53,859 bases of DNA from the NCBI GenBank assembly GCA_959604655.1, contig CAUHCL010000004.1, positions 1 through 53,859 on the forward strand, in the 5' to 3' direction. Source of the DNA: an uncultured Alistipes sp. (lineage in GTDB: Bacteria > Bacteroidota > Bacteroidia > Bacteroidales > Rikenellaceae). Positions 1-7,474 of the stretch are shown piece by piece. The notes under the pieces were generated by a model. It did no database searches. It saw only the letters and a list, made by a program, of their open reading frames with translations, and was not told the origin of the DNA. The position numbers and the translations under genes were made by a program. How positions within the stretch are numbered: position 1 is the first letter of the stretch; the number at the start of each line of letters is the position of its first letter.

Positions 1-60
1 GGCGCAGGCGATGACAGCCGACATGCCTGCCGTAATGATTCCTTTTTTCATGTTCTTCAT
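1..60 (-). CDS. Start of an exported protein (partial, runs off the left edge)
   Basis: Only the first 20 codons are in the window. They read MKNMKKGIITAG followed by MSAVIACA: a short basic N-terminus, then a hydrophobic stretch ending in Ala-Cys-Ala, as in a Sec signal peptide, possibly of a lipoprotein. It starts 18 nt after the flavodoxin stop on the same strand, so it is probably the last visible member of the 1-4210 operon. The rest of the gene is outside the window and no function can be given. Confidence 0.6.
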   Translation of the reverse strand, partial: MKNMKKGIITAGMSAVIACA

Positions 61-78
61 TCGATATATTCATTTACT

Positions 79-708
79 TTATTCGATGACGCCTATCCTG
101 CGAAGCCACGCTTCCGTGCCGTCGGCACCCGCAGGCATGTCGATGCCCTCGTCGTCGGGACGACCCGGGATCGTGATGTCGTCGGCATCGAGGTCCTCGG
201 GCAGTTCGGCGGGGATATGTCTCGAATCGGGCGTCAGGCGATAGATCTTCTGCATGGACTCGTTAAGGTAGGTCTCGGAGCCGTAGGTGAAGAAAGGTAT
301 GACGGTCTTGCCTTTCAAATCGTACGCTTCGAGGAACGTGCACACCACCATGGCGGGTTGGTGCCACCAGATGGGCGAGCCGACGAAGATCGTGTCGTAC
401 GACGCGACGGTCGCGGCATCGGGCAGGTCGGCCGCTGCGGGGCGCAGGTCGTCGTAGGCCTCTTTCTTTACGCGATCGCTGTCCTTGTAGGGATCCTCGG
501 CATAAGGCTCGGCCGCCTCGATGCGGAAGATGTCGGCATCGGTCAGCTCCGCTATACGCTCGGCCACGGCCTGCGTATGGCCCTGGGCGGAGAAGTAGAC
601 CACCAGCATTTTCCTGCCGACGGTCGGTGCGGAAACATCGTCGTGCGAGCACGCGGCAGCGCTCGCCAGCGAAAAGATCAAAAACGGGATGACAAACAGT
701 TTTTTCAT
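79..708 (-). CDS. Flavodoxin-like lipoprotein
   Basis: A 209-residue protein with a signal peptide ending at Ala-Ala-Ala-Cys20, a lipobox, so it is probably membrane-anchored. The mature part is a flavodoxin fold. The FMN phosphate loop is seen at about residues 36-47 (VVYFSAQGHTQAVAERI), followed by the GSPIWWHQPA segment that usually stacks on the flavin. This is the flavodoxin_4 type common in Bacteroidota, usually annotated as FMN-dependent oxidoreductase or electron carrier; the substrate is unknown. It lies 30 nt after the carboxymuconolactone decarboxylase gene. With the alcohol dehydrogenase and hydrolase upstream it suggests a redox stress or detoxification operon (inference). Confidence 0.85.
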   Translation of the reverse strand: MKKLFVIPFLIFSLASAAACSHDDVSAPTVGRKMLVVYFSAQGHTQAVAERIAELTDADIFRIEAAEPYAEDPYKDSDRVKKEAYDDLRPAAADLPDAATVASYDTIFVGSPIWWHQPAMVVCTFLEAYDLKGKTVIPFFTYGSETYLNESMQKIYRLTPDSRHIPAELPEDLDADDITIPGRPDDEGIDMPAGADGTEAWLRRIGVIE

Positions 709-738
709 GTTCTGTAATTTTTTTATCGGTTATCGTAT

Positions 739-1425
739 TCATTCATCGGTATGCGGGCACGCCCCGCCGTCGGCCCGCGCCACGGCGAGTACCCGATCGA
801 GCTGCTCCTGCGTCATGCCGAGATGGCGGCAGACGGCCATGTGCGAACGCAGCATCGGGTCGACGCTTTCGCCCAGCACGGCGATGACGGACACGGTGGC
901 CAGTTCGCGTTCGGCGTAGGTCAGTACGTCGCGTTCGAAGAGGTCGGCGAAAAGGTGCTCCTTGAGGAAGCGTTCGACAACGGGAGCGAACTCGGCATAG
1001 GCGGCCTTGGGGGCGTCGGCGGGCACGCCCGAGATCTCGGCCAGAATGTCGCGGCCGCGCTCGTAGCGGGTGCGGGCGTCGTCGACGGGCGAGGCGTCGC
1101 GCCCCGCACGATCGTCGATGCCCTGCGCCCTGCGTTCGTCGAGCACCGCGATGAAGGTCTGCAAGGCGCGGAGGCTGCGCGGGAAACCGCAGTAGGCATA
1201 GGCGTGTATCAGCACCTCGCGGATCTCGTTCACGGTAAGGCCGTCGTCGAGCCCCGCAGCGAGGGCGGGTTTCAGGTTATCCAAATCGCCGCTGCCCGTA
1301 CGCGAGGCGATCTCGACTATGCGCAGCTGACGCACGGTCAGGCCGCAGTCGGGCGCGGCAGGCAGGGCCGCCGCATTCACAGCCGTCATGAGGCAGATGC
1401 AAACAGATGCTATGGCATTTTTCAT
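739..1425 (-). CDS. Carboxymuconolactone decarboxylase family protein
   Basis: A 228-residue protein with a probable signal peptide (MKNAIASVCICLMTAVNAAA). The first CMD repeat, at about residues 30-105, has the typical LTVNEIREVLIHAYAYCGFP helix pair; the second, at about 145-220, carries ERELATVSVIAVLG and SHMAVCRHLGMTQEQL. Relatives are AhpD-like peroxidase partners and gamma-carboxymuconolactone decarboxylases. The CxxC pair of AhpD is not seen in either repeat, so peroxidase activity is doubtful. I chose the start at 1425 because it gives a signal peptide and sits 2 nt from the hydrolase stop; the open frame continues further upstream inside the hydrolase gene. Confidence 0.85.
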   Translation of the reverse strand: MKNAIASVCICLMTAVNAAALPAAPDCGLTVRQLRIVEIASRTGSGDLDNLKPALAAGLDDGLTVNEIREVLIHAYAYCGFPRSLRALQTFIAVLDERRAQGIDDRAGRDASPVDDARTRYERGRDILAEISGVPADAPKAAYAEFAPVVERFLKEHLFADLFERDVLTYAERELATVSVIAVLGESVDPMLRSHMAVCRHLGMTQEQLDRVLAVARADGGACPHTDE

Positions 1426-1427
1426 AA

Positions 1428-2510
1428 TCACAGTCTTTTGCCGAAAAACTCGGTCAGCTTGCCCACCGCCATGTCGACGTAGGCGGGGACGTGGTAGGTC
1501 TCGATATGCGTCGCGTCGGGAATGAGGAACAGCTCCTTGTCGTGCGTGCCCGTGGCGCGGCTGAAACACTGCTCGGTCATGTAGAACGTGTCGGCGGCAC
1601 TGCCCGCGATCATCAGCAGCGGACGGTCGATAAGGTACATATCGGCCGAGGCGTCGAACGCCATCAGATCGGCGAGGCTGCTCTTGGTGTAGCGGAAAGT
1701 GGAATTGGGGTGCGCATGCGTTTGCAGGTAGTATTCGTAGCCGTCGCGGTAGAGATCGAACGGCAGCGCGGCCGCCTGCTCTGGCGTCACACCGCTCATG
1801 TCGCCGACGTACTCCACATCGCCACCCTCGGCCTCTTTCTGACGGGCGGCGCAGGCGTCGGCCAGACGCTCCTGCACGCTGCCCATCTGCGAATCGAGGA
1901 ATCCGTTGCGGCGGACGAGTCCCGTGTTGAACATGCTGAGCGTGGCCACGGCCCTGAAACGCTTGTCGGTCTGCGCGGCCTTGAGCGTGTAGCCCCCGCC
2001 GCCGCAGATGCCGAGGATGCCCACCCGCTCGGGATCGACGCCCGGGTATTGCAGCAGGATGTCGGCGGCACGGCGTATGTCCTCGATGCGGTTGGCGGGC
2101 TTGTCGGTATTGCGCGGCTCGTCCTCGCTGGCGCCCTGATAGGCGGCGTCGAAGGCCAGGCAGATGTAGCCCGCCTCGGCCATGCGCTGGCTGTAAAGTC
2201 CCGCCACCTGCTCCTTAACGCCGCCGTTGGGGTGCGCCACCACCAGTGCGGGATAGCTCTTCGACGGGTCGTAGCCCGCGGGGGTATAGACATTGGCGGC
2301 GATCCTAAGACCGTTCAGGTCGTAGGTAACGGGGCGGATATTCACCTTGCCCGCCGCATTCTCCGTGAGCGCGTCGGCATAGACCAGTCCCCACGGGTTG
2401 GCGTTGTGGCTCTCGACGGCAGGCGCTTCGGCAAATGCCGTATTCTGTGCGCAGACACTACCGCCAAGGGCGGCTGCCGCGCAACATGCGATTATGGATG
2501 TTCTCTTCAT
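1428..2510 (-). CDS. Exported alpha/beta hydrolase (dienelactone hydrolase/YcjY type)
   Basis: A 360-residue protein with a signal peptide ending near residue 22 (GGSVCAQ). An alpha/beta hydrolase fold is shown by PALVVAHPNGGVKEQ (oxyanion region), GYICLAFDAAYQG, and the nucleophile elbow GICGGGG at about residue 169. The nucleophile position is Cys rather than Ser, as in dienelactone hydrolases. The expected acid (AGSAADTFY) and histidine (PDATHIETYHVP) are near the C-terminus. Bacteroidota proteins of this type are often called acetylxylan esterase-like or YcjY, but the substrate is unknown. It lies 20 nt after the dehydrogenase and 2 nt before the next gene, in a tightly packed operon. Confidence 0.85.
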   Translation of the reverse strand: MKRTSIIACCAAAALGGSVCAQNTAFAEAPAVESHNANPWGLVYADALTENAAGKVNIRPVTYDLNGLRIAANVYTPAGYDPSKSYPALVVAHPNGGVKEQVAGLYSQRMAEAGYICLAFDAAYQGASEDEPRNTDKPANRIEDIRRAADILLQYPGVDPERVGILGICGGGGYTLKAAQTDKRFRAVATLSMFNTGLVRRNGFLDSQMGSVQERLADACAARQKEAEGGDVEYVGDMSGVTPEQAAALPFDLYRDGYEYYLQTHAHPNSTFRYTKSSLADLMAFDASADMYLIDRPLLMIAGSAADTFYMTEQCFSRATGTHDKELFLIPDATHIETYHVPAYVDMAVGKLTEFFGKRL

Positions 2511-2530
2511 GGCTTTATATATTCAATCGT

Positions 2531-3685
2531 TTACATACGCTCTTTCAACATCTCGAAGATCTCGTCCCTCGACAGCTGCTTGCAGCACCCGGGCATGATG
2601 AAGCAGGTGTCGGCCGCGGCGCGCAACACCGACTCGTCGGTGATGCCCATCTCGCTCCAGCGCGCGGGCAGCCCGATCTCCGCGATGAACGATTCGAGAG
2701 CGGCGATGCCAAGCGCGGCCGTCGCCTCCGCGGTGTCGCCCTTCACGCCCCAGACGTTCTCGGCCATGCGGGCCAGCTTCGCCGCACCCTCGGGCAGCAG
2801 ACGGCGGTAGAGCGCGGGATGTATCACGGCCAGCCCCTGCCCGTGGTTGCAGTCGGTGTAGGCCCCCACGGCGTGCTCGATCATGTGGCACTGGAAATCG
2901 GTCTGCTTGCCGAGTTTCAGCATGCCGTTCTCGGCCATGGCCGAGGCCCACATCAGCTCGCCGCGGGCGAAGTCGTCGTCGGGATCGGCGATGAGGGCCC
3001 GCAGGTTGCCGATCACATTGCGCATTACGGCCTCGTTGATTTCGTCGGAGAGGTTGGTACAGTGCGGGCGGCCCATATAAGTCTCCATGCAGTGGCTCAG
3101 GGTGTCGAACGCGCCGCTGACCACCTGCGCCATGGGAACGGTACGGGTCAGGTCGCTGTCCAGCACGGCGAAAGAGTGGTATGCCCCGAACAGCGGTTGC
3201 TTCAGCCTCTTTTCCTCGTGGGTAATCACGGCGCCGTTGTTCTGCTCGGCGCCCGTGCCCGATGCCGTGACGACGGCCCCCATCGGAACGAACTCGGTCG
3301 GCAGGCGATGATGCACATACCATGCGTCCCACACATCCTCGTCCATCCGTGCCTGCGCCGACACGATCTTGCAGCAGTCTATGACCGAGCCGCCGCCGAC
3401 GGCCAGGATGAAGTCGATGCCGTTGTCGCGCACCAGACGCGCACCCTCCTGCACCTTGCGATAGGTGGGGTTGGGCATGATGCCGCCGAAGTCGGTCACG
3501 CGCTTGCCGCACTCGGCGAGCCACGAACGGATTCGGTCGTACAGCCCCGGGCGCTTGAGCGAGCCGCCGCCGTATGCCAGCAGGACGTTTTCGCCCGCGT
3601 TCCCCAGCTCCTTTTTTATCGCCCCCTCGGCGCATCCCTTGCCGAAATACTGGCGGACGGGATAATTGAAGATGAATGTGTCCAT
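2531..3685 (-). CDS. Iron-containing alcohol dehydrogenase (YqhD/butanol dehydrogenase type)
   Basis: A 384-residue group III alcohol dehydrogenase, the normal length for YqhD/BdhA enzymes, which reduce aldehydes with NAD(P)H. Visible motifs: FGKG near the N-terminus, the nucleotide-binding AVGGGSVIDCCK, GTGAEQNNGAVIT, and metal ligands in FDTLSHCMETYM and CHMIEHAVGAYTDCNHGQGLAVIHP. In E. coli yqhD sits beside an AraC regulator and responds to aldehydes; the same kind of neighbourhood here (AraC proteins at 3704 and 4358) supports an aldehyde-stress role by analogy. It lies 18 nt after the AraC fragment gene. Confidence 0.92.
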   Translation of the reverse strand: MDTFIFNYPVRQYFGKGCAEGAIKKELGNAGENVLLAYGGGSLKRPGLYDRIRSWLAECGKRVTDFGGIMPNPTYRKVQEGARLVRDNGIDFILAVGGGSVIDCCKIVSAQARMDEDVWDAWYVHHRLPTEFVPMGAVVTASGTGAEQNNGAVITHEEKRLKQPLFGAYHSFAVLDSDLTRTVPMAQVVSGAFDTLSHCMETYMGRPHCTNLSDEINEAVMRNVIGNLRALIADPDDDFARGELMWASAMAENGMLKLGKQTDFQCHMIEHAVGAYTDCNHGQGLAVIHPALYRRLLPEGAAKLARMAENVWGVKGDTAEATAALGIAALESFIAEIGLPARWSEMGITDESVLRAAADTCFIMPGCCKQLSRDEIFEMLKERM

Positions 3686-3703
3686 GTTTTATGATATTTA
3701 CGG

Positions 3704-4210
3704 TTATTGATTGCAGAAACGCACGCAGTAGTTGAGCAGCAGCTCTATGTGCGAGACGATGATCGGGGCGCTGTGGCAGTCGATGGCATGGTGCAGCTCC
3801 TTGTCTATTTTGCCCAAACAATCGGAAATGGTACGCCGCTCCCGTTCGGTCAAGACACCATGACAACTGCATCGGATGGGATAATCGTCGATACGCCGTT
3901 CCAGCGGGGTATCGCAAAGCAGGTCGGGATGGAAAATCACACCCGTATAGCCTTTCATATTGCAATGGGATGCAGCAGGTATCTCTAAATCTTCTCCCGG
4001 GTTGATCAACCGCAAGGAAGTTCGCGTTCCGGTTTCATCCGTACGGCAAATCAGTGCGTAGAAATTGCACTGCATGTGCAGATCCTCGCCCAGTTTGTCG
4101 TCGGACAGATCGGCAAGACCAACCAGCGGATGCAGCGTCTCCTGCCCCGTGAGTTTATTGAACAGATCTACCGTAATGACATTGCCCGTATTCTTCTTGC
4201 TCAAATTCAT
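3704..4210 (-). CDS. AraC-type sensor domain without DNA-binding domain
   Basis: 168 residues that align by eye with the N-terminal half of the divergent AraC protein at 4358-5254. Shared landmarks: HPLVGLADL against HPLVNVLEG, the cupin-like FHPDLL against FSPDLL, LTERERRTISDCLGKIDKEL against LQERETIIDCLKKIDDEI, and ELLLNYCVRF against ELFLNYCTRF. The protein stops directly after that last match, so the two helix-turn-helix motifs are absent. The alcohol dehydrogenase begins 18 nt on, leaving no room for them. It is either a degenerate regulator or a free sensor/dimerisation domain that could titrate the full-length paralogue. The open frame is clean, so I keep it as a coding gene. Confidence 0.7.
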   Translation of the reverse strand: MNLSKKNTGNVITVDLFNKLTGQETLHPLVGLADLSDDKLGEDLHMQCNFYALICRTDETGTRTSLRLINPGEDLEIPAASHCNMKGYTGVIFHPDLLCDTPLERRIDDYPIRCSCHGVLTERERRTISDCLGKIDKELHHAIDCHSAPIIVSHIELLLNYCVRFCNQ

Positions 4211-4232
4211 ATCCTTACTTCGATTGATGATG

Positions 4233-4240
4233 CAAAATTA
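4233..4240 (-). promoter_or_regulatory. -7 promoter box for the 1-4210 operon
   Basis: The minus strand reads TAATTTTG, an exact match to the Bacteroidota TAnnTTTG -7 element. It is 22 nt upstream of the AraC-fragment start codon. A GC hairpin (CCCC...GGGG, 4241-4258) abuts it. No convincing -33 TTTG is seen. Confidence 0.55.
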
Positions 4241-4326
4241 CCCCTGCCCCGCAAGGGGATGGTTATCCAAATTACAGATTGAAGTATAACTTTTACCGAT
4301 TACGGAAGATTGTAGCGGAAATGTGT

Positions 4327-4334
4327 TACTTTTG
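4327..4334 (+). promoter_or_regulatory. -7 promoter box for the full-length AraC gene
   Basis: TACTTTTG matches TAnnTTTG exactly and lies 23 nt before the ATG at 4358. With the box at 4233 it makes a divergent promoter pair in a 147-nt intergenic region, the expected place for an AraC operator. Confidence 0.6.
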
Positions 4335-4357
4335 TACTTGACAAGAGATAAATAATT

Positions 4358-5254
4358 ATGGATAAGATAGTAAATATAACAACTGTGAGCGATTACAACG
4401 CGCATTGGGGTATTGAGGACCGGCACCCATTGGTCAATGTACTCGAAGGTTCGCAAATCACACACCCCATACCGAACTGCCGTAAGAACTTCGGCCTGTA
4501 TGTTATCTTCCTGAAAGACGTCCTGTGCGCCGACTACCTGAAATACGGGCGCAAGGAGTACGACTATCAGGAAAACGCACTCGTGTTCGTATCGCCCGGG
4601 CAGGTATTCGGCTATCCCGCAGACGGTTCAACCTATCAGGCGAAAGGCTGGTGCCTCTATTTCAGTCCCGATCTGCTGCGCGGAACGCAACTCGGACGCC
4701 ACATGAAAGACTATTCGTTCTTTTCCTACGATGTCAACGAGGCATTGCATCTCTCGCTGCAAGAGCGCGAAACCATCATCGACTGTCTGAAGAAGATAGA
4801 CGATGAGATAAATAACGGTACGGACAAACACAGTAACACAATCATCGCATCCGCCATCGAATTGTTTCTGAACTACTGCACCCGTTTCTACGACCGCCAG
4901 TTCATTACCCGCAAGAAAGCCAACAAGGATCTGTTGGCTCGTTTCGAAGAACTGCTCGACGGGTATTTCGCATCGAAAAAGACACAATCATATGGAACGC
5001 CCACCGTAGCCTATTTTGCTGAACAGCTGCATCTGTCGGCCAATTATTTCGGCGACCTGATAAAAAAGGAGACGGGCAAGTCCGCTCGAGAATACGTGCA
5101 GCAGAAAATCATGGATACGGCAAAAGACATGCTTGCCGATCCGGAAAAGAGCATCAGCGAAATCGCATACGCTTTGGGATATCAATACCCGCAGTATTTC
5201 AGCCGCGCGTTCAAGAAAGTAACGGGTTGTTCGCCGAATAGTTACAGAAAATAA
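4358..5254 (+). CDS. AraC family transcriptional regulator
   Basis: 298 residues, the usual length. The N-terminal sensor part (about 1-180) is cupin-like, with NALVFVSPGQVFGYP and GWCLYFSPDLLRG. The C-terminal domain (about 195-298) carries both AraC helix-turn-helix motifs: FAEQLHLSANYFGDLIKKETG with REYVQQKIMDTAKDML, then SISEIAYALGYQYPQYFSRAFK with GCSPNSYRK. It is divergent from the operon below 4210 and is its likely regulator. The upstream gene on the other strand encodes a paralogue of its sensor half. The inducer is unknown. Confidence 0.93.
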   Translation: MDKIVNITTVSDYNAHWGIEDRHPLVNVLEGSQITHPIPNCRKNFGLYVIFLKDVLCADYLKYGRKEYDYQENALVFVSPGQVFGYPADGSTYQAKGWCLYFSPDLLRGTQLGRHMKDYSFFSYDVNEALHLSLQERETIIDCLKKIDDEINNGTDKHSNTIIASAIELFLNYCTRFYDRQFITRKKANKDLLARFEELLDGYFASKKTQSYGTPTVAYFAEQLHLSANYFGDLIKKETGKSAREYVQQKIMDTAKDMLADPEKSISEIAYALGYQYPQYFSRAFKKVTGCSPNSYRK

Positions 5255-5567
5255 CATATTCTGGCACTGCCGATTATCGAGAGTCATCATCCCAATTCAG
5301 TACACTTTCCGCCGTAGATGAAAAAAGCCAAATACTTGAAGTGTCATCTAAGGCCGAGAAAACGAAATTATCCTCGCCGTTCCGCGCTGCCAATGTCTGT
5401 CGCGGCATAATAATTGTTGTCCGATATCGTTACTATTTTAATCCGCAAACAGAACGCAATCTATGAAATGACCATACGTGCATCGCGACATGCCGATCGG
5501 CATACGCCATAACGCTTCCATACGGCAATCGTCGTAACCGCCATATTCCAAATTAACCAAAAACTGC
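5255..5567 (+). other. Intergenic region between araC and the TonB receptor
   Basis: 313 bases without a credible gene. I looked for a cobalamin, TPP or other riboswitch ahead of the TonB receptor and saw none. There is no exact TAnnTTTG box and no clear terminator for the AraC gene. The only open frame, on the minus strand, has no family features. Confidence 0.5.
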
Positions 5568-7466
5568 ATGAGAAACACTGTATCATATGTTTTAGCCGCC
5601 GCATTGTGCCTTGCATCGTTGCACCACGCAAACGGGCAAACCGCCGATACGGTCGCAATAGAAAAAGTACACCCCATACGCGAAGTGATAGTCACTGGCA
5701 CCCGCAACGAAACCGACATACGCCATCTGCCCATGACCGTATCGGTCGTCGGCCGCGAAAAGATCGACGCCGACAAACGGCCGTCGCTGCTGCCCACGCT
5801 GACCGAGCAGGTTCCAGGGCTCTTCGTCACGGGCCGCGGCGTGATGGGATACGGAGTCGCCACGGGATCTTCGGGAGCCATGACCATGCGAGGCATAGGC
5901 AACGGCACGCAGGGCACGCCCACGACGGGCATGCTGGTGCTCATCGACGGACATCCGCAATACATGGGCCTCATGGGGCACCCCATAGCCGATGCCTACC
6001 AGTCGATGCCGGCCGAAAGGGTAGAGGTGGTGCGCGGTCCCGCCTCGGTGCTCTACGGATCGAACGCGATGGGCGGCGTGATCAACATCGTGACGCGCAA
6101 GATGCAGGAAGATGCCGTAAGCACCGACGTGAACATAGGTTACGGATCGTTCAACACCTTGCAGACCGAGGCGTCGAACCGCGTGAAAGCGGGCAAGTTC
6201 TCGAGCGTCGTGACGGGATCGTATAACCGCAGCGACGGCCACCGCAAGGACATGGGATTCGAGCAATACGGCGGATACGCCAAGCTGGGATGGGACATAA
6301 ACCGCCGATGGAACGCGTGGGCCGACATCAATCTGACCCACTTCAATGCCTCCAACCCGGGTTCGGTAACGGCGCCCGTCATCGACAACGATTCGCGCAT
6401 CACGCGCGGAATGACCTCCGTCACGCTTCGCAACGACTACGGCACGACATCGGGCGCGCTCGGATTCTTCTGCAACTGGGGACTGCACAAGATCAACGAC
6501 GGCTACTCGGAGGGCGAGCAGCCGCTCGACTATCGGTTCCGTTCGCGCGACAAGATGATGGGGGTGTCGTGGTACCAGAGCGCGACGCTGTTCACGGGCA
6601 ACAGGCTCACGCTGGGCGTCGACTACCAGTACTTCGGCGGCAAGGCCCTGAACAGATATTTCGACGGCACCGAGACCCTGACGGCCGACAAAAAGATGCA
6701 CGAAGTGGCGGGGTATGCCGACTTCAGGCAGACGATCGGGTCGTGGCTCACGCTCGACGCGGGACTGCGCGTCGACCACCACTCGCATGTGGGTACGCAA
6801 TGGATCCCGCAGGCGGGTCTGTCGTTCGCCGTAACCAGGAACGCCCAGCTCAAAGCCGTGGCGAGCAAGGGATTCCGTTTCCCGACGATCCGCGAGATGT
6901 ATATGTTCCCGCCCCAGAATCCCGACCTGAAACCCGAAAGGATCATGAACTACGAACTGTCGTTCTCGCAGCAGTTCCCCGACCGCCGACTGCGCTACGG
7001 CATCAACGTCTACTACATCGACGGCGAGAACATGATAATACGCATGCCCGTGGACGGGCGTCCGAAATACGTCAACACGGGCAAAGTGGAAAACTACGGA
7101 GCCGAAGCCGAGATATCGTACGGCATAAATGCCTCGTGGACAGTGGCGGGCAATTACAGCTGGCTGCACATGAAGTATCCCGTGGTGGCGGCTCCCGAGC
7201 ACAAGCTCTACGGCAGCGTCGGCTATTCGCACGGACGCTGGCTGCTGTCGAGCGGCATTCAATACATCCGCGGGCTATACACGCAGGTCGATCCCGACAT
7301 CAGGGAAAATTTCGTGCTGTGGAATGCCGACGCGACTTTCCGCATGACGGAAAACATGTCGCTGTCGCTGCGCGGCGAGAACCTGCTCGCGCAACGCTAC
7401 GAGATCAATGCGGGTTATCCCATGCCGAGGACGACCGTCATGGGTTACATAAAACTAAATTTCTGA
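5568..7466 (+). CDS. TonB-dependent outer-membrane receptor
   Basis: 632 residues with a signal peptide (ALCLASLHHANGQ). A TonB-box/plug start is seen at about residue 40 (EVIVTGTRNETDI). The plug domain (about 50-190) has SVVGREKI, LTEQVPGLFV, GMLVLIDGHPQ and ERVEVVRGPASVLYGSNAMGG. The beta-barrel follows and ends in aromatic residues typical of Omp85-inserted proteins (GYIKLNF). There is no carboxypeptidase-like N-terminal extension and no SusD partner, so it resembles BtuB/siderophore-type receptors more than polysaccharide SusC. It is 8 nt upstream of the exported hydrolase-FmdE fusion, and the pair is probably one operon. The ligand is unknown; a metal complex or cofactor is an inference. 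Confidence 0.93.
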   Translation: MRNTVSYVLAAALCLASLHHANGQTADTVAIEKVHPIREVIVTGTRNETDIRHLPMTVSVVGREKIDADKRPSLLPTLTEQVPGLFVTGRGVMGYGVATGSSGAMTMRGIGNGTQGTPTTGMLVLIDGHPQYMGLMGHPIADAYQSMPAERVEVVRGPASVLYGSNAMGGVINIVTRKMQEDAVSTDVNIGYGSFNTLQTEASNRVKAGKFSSVVTGSYNRSDGHRKDMGFEQYGGYAKLGWDINRRWNAWADINLTHFNASNPGSVTAPVIDNDSRITRGMTSVTLRNDYGTTSGALGFFCNWGLHKINDGYSEGEQPLDYRFRSRDKMMGVSWYQSATLFTGNRLTLGVDYQYFGGKALNRYFDGTETLTADKKMHEVAGYADFRQTIGSWLTLDAGLRVDHHSHVGTQWIPQAGLSFAVTRNAQLKAVASKGFRFPTIREMYMFPPQNPDLKPERIMNYELSFSQQFPDRRLRYGINVYYIDGENMIIRMPVDGRPKYVNTGKVENYGAEAEISYGINASWTVAGNYSWLHMKYPVVAAPEHKLYGSVGYSHGRWLLSSGIQYIRGLYTQVDPDIRENFVLWNADATFRMTENMSLSLRGENLLAQRYEINAGYPMPRTTVMGYIKLNF

Positions 7467-7474
7467 CGTAACAC

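Noticed and set aside
5255..5567. Cobalamin riboswitch upstream of the TonB receptor
   Set aside because: The B12-box and the GGGAA core seen at 14248-14440 are absent here.
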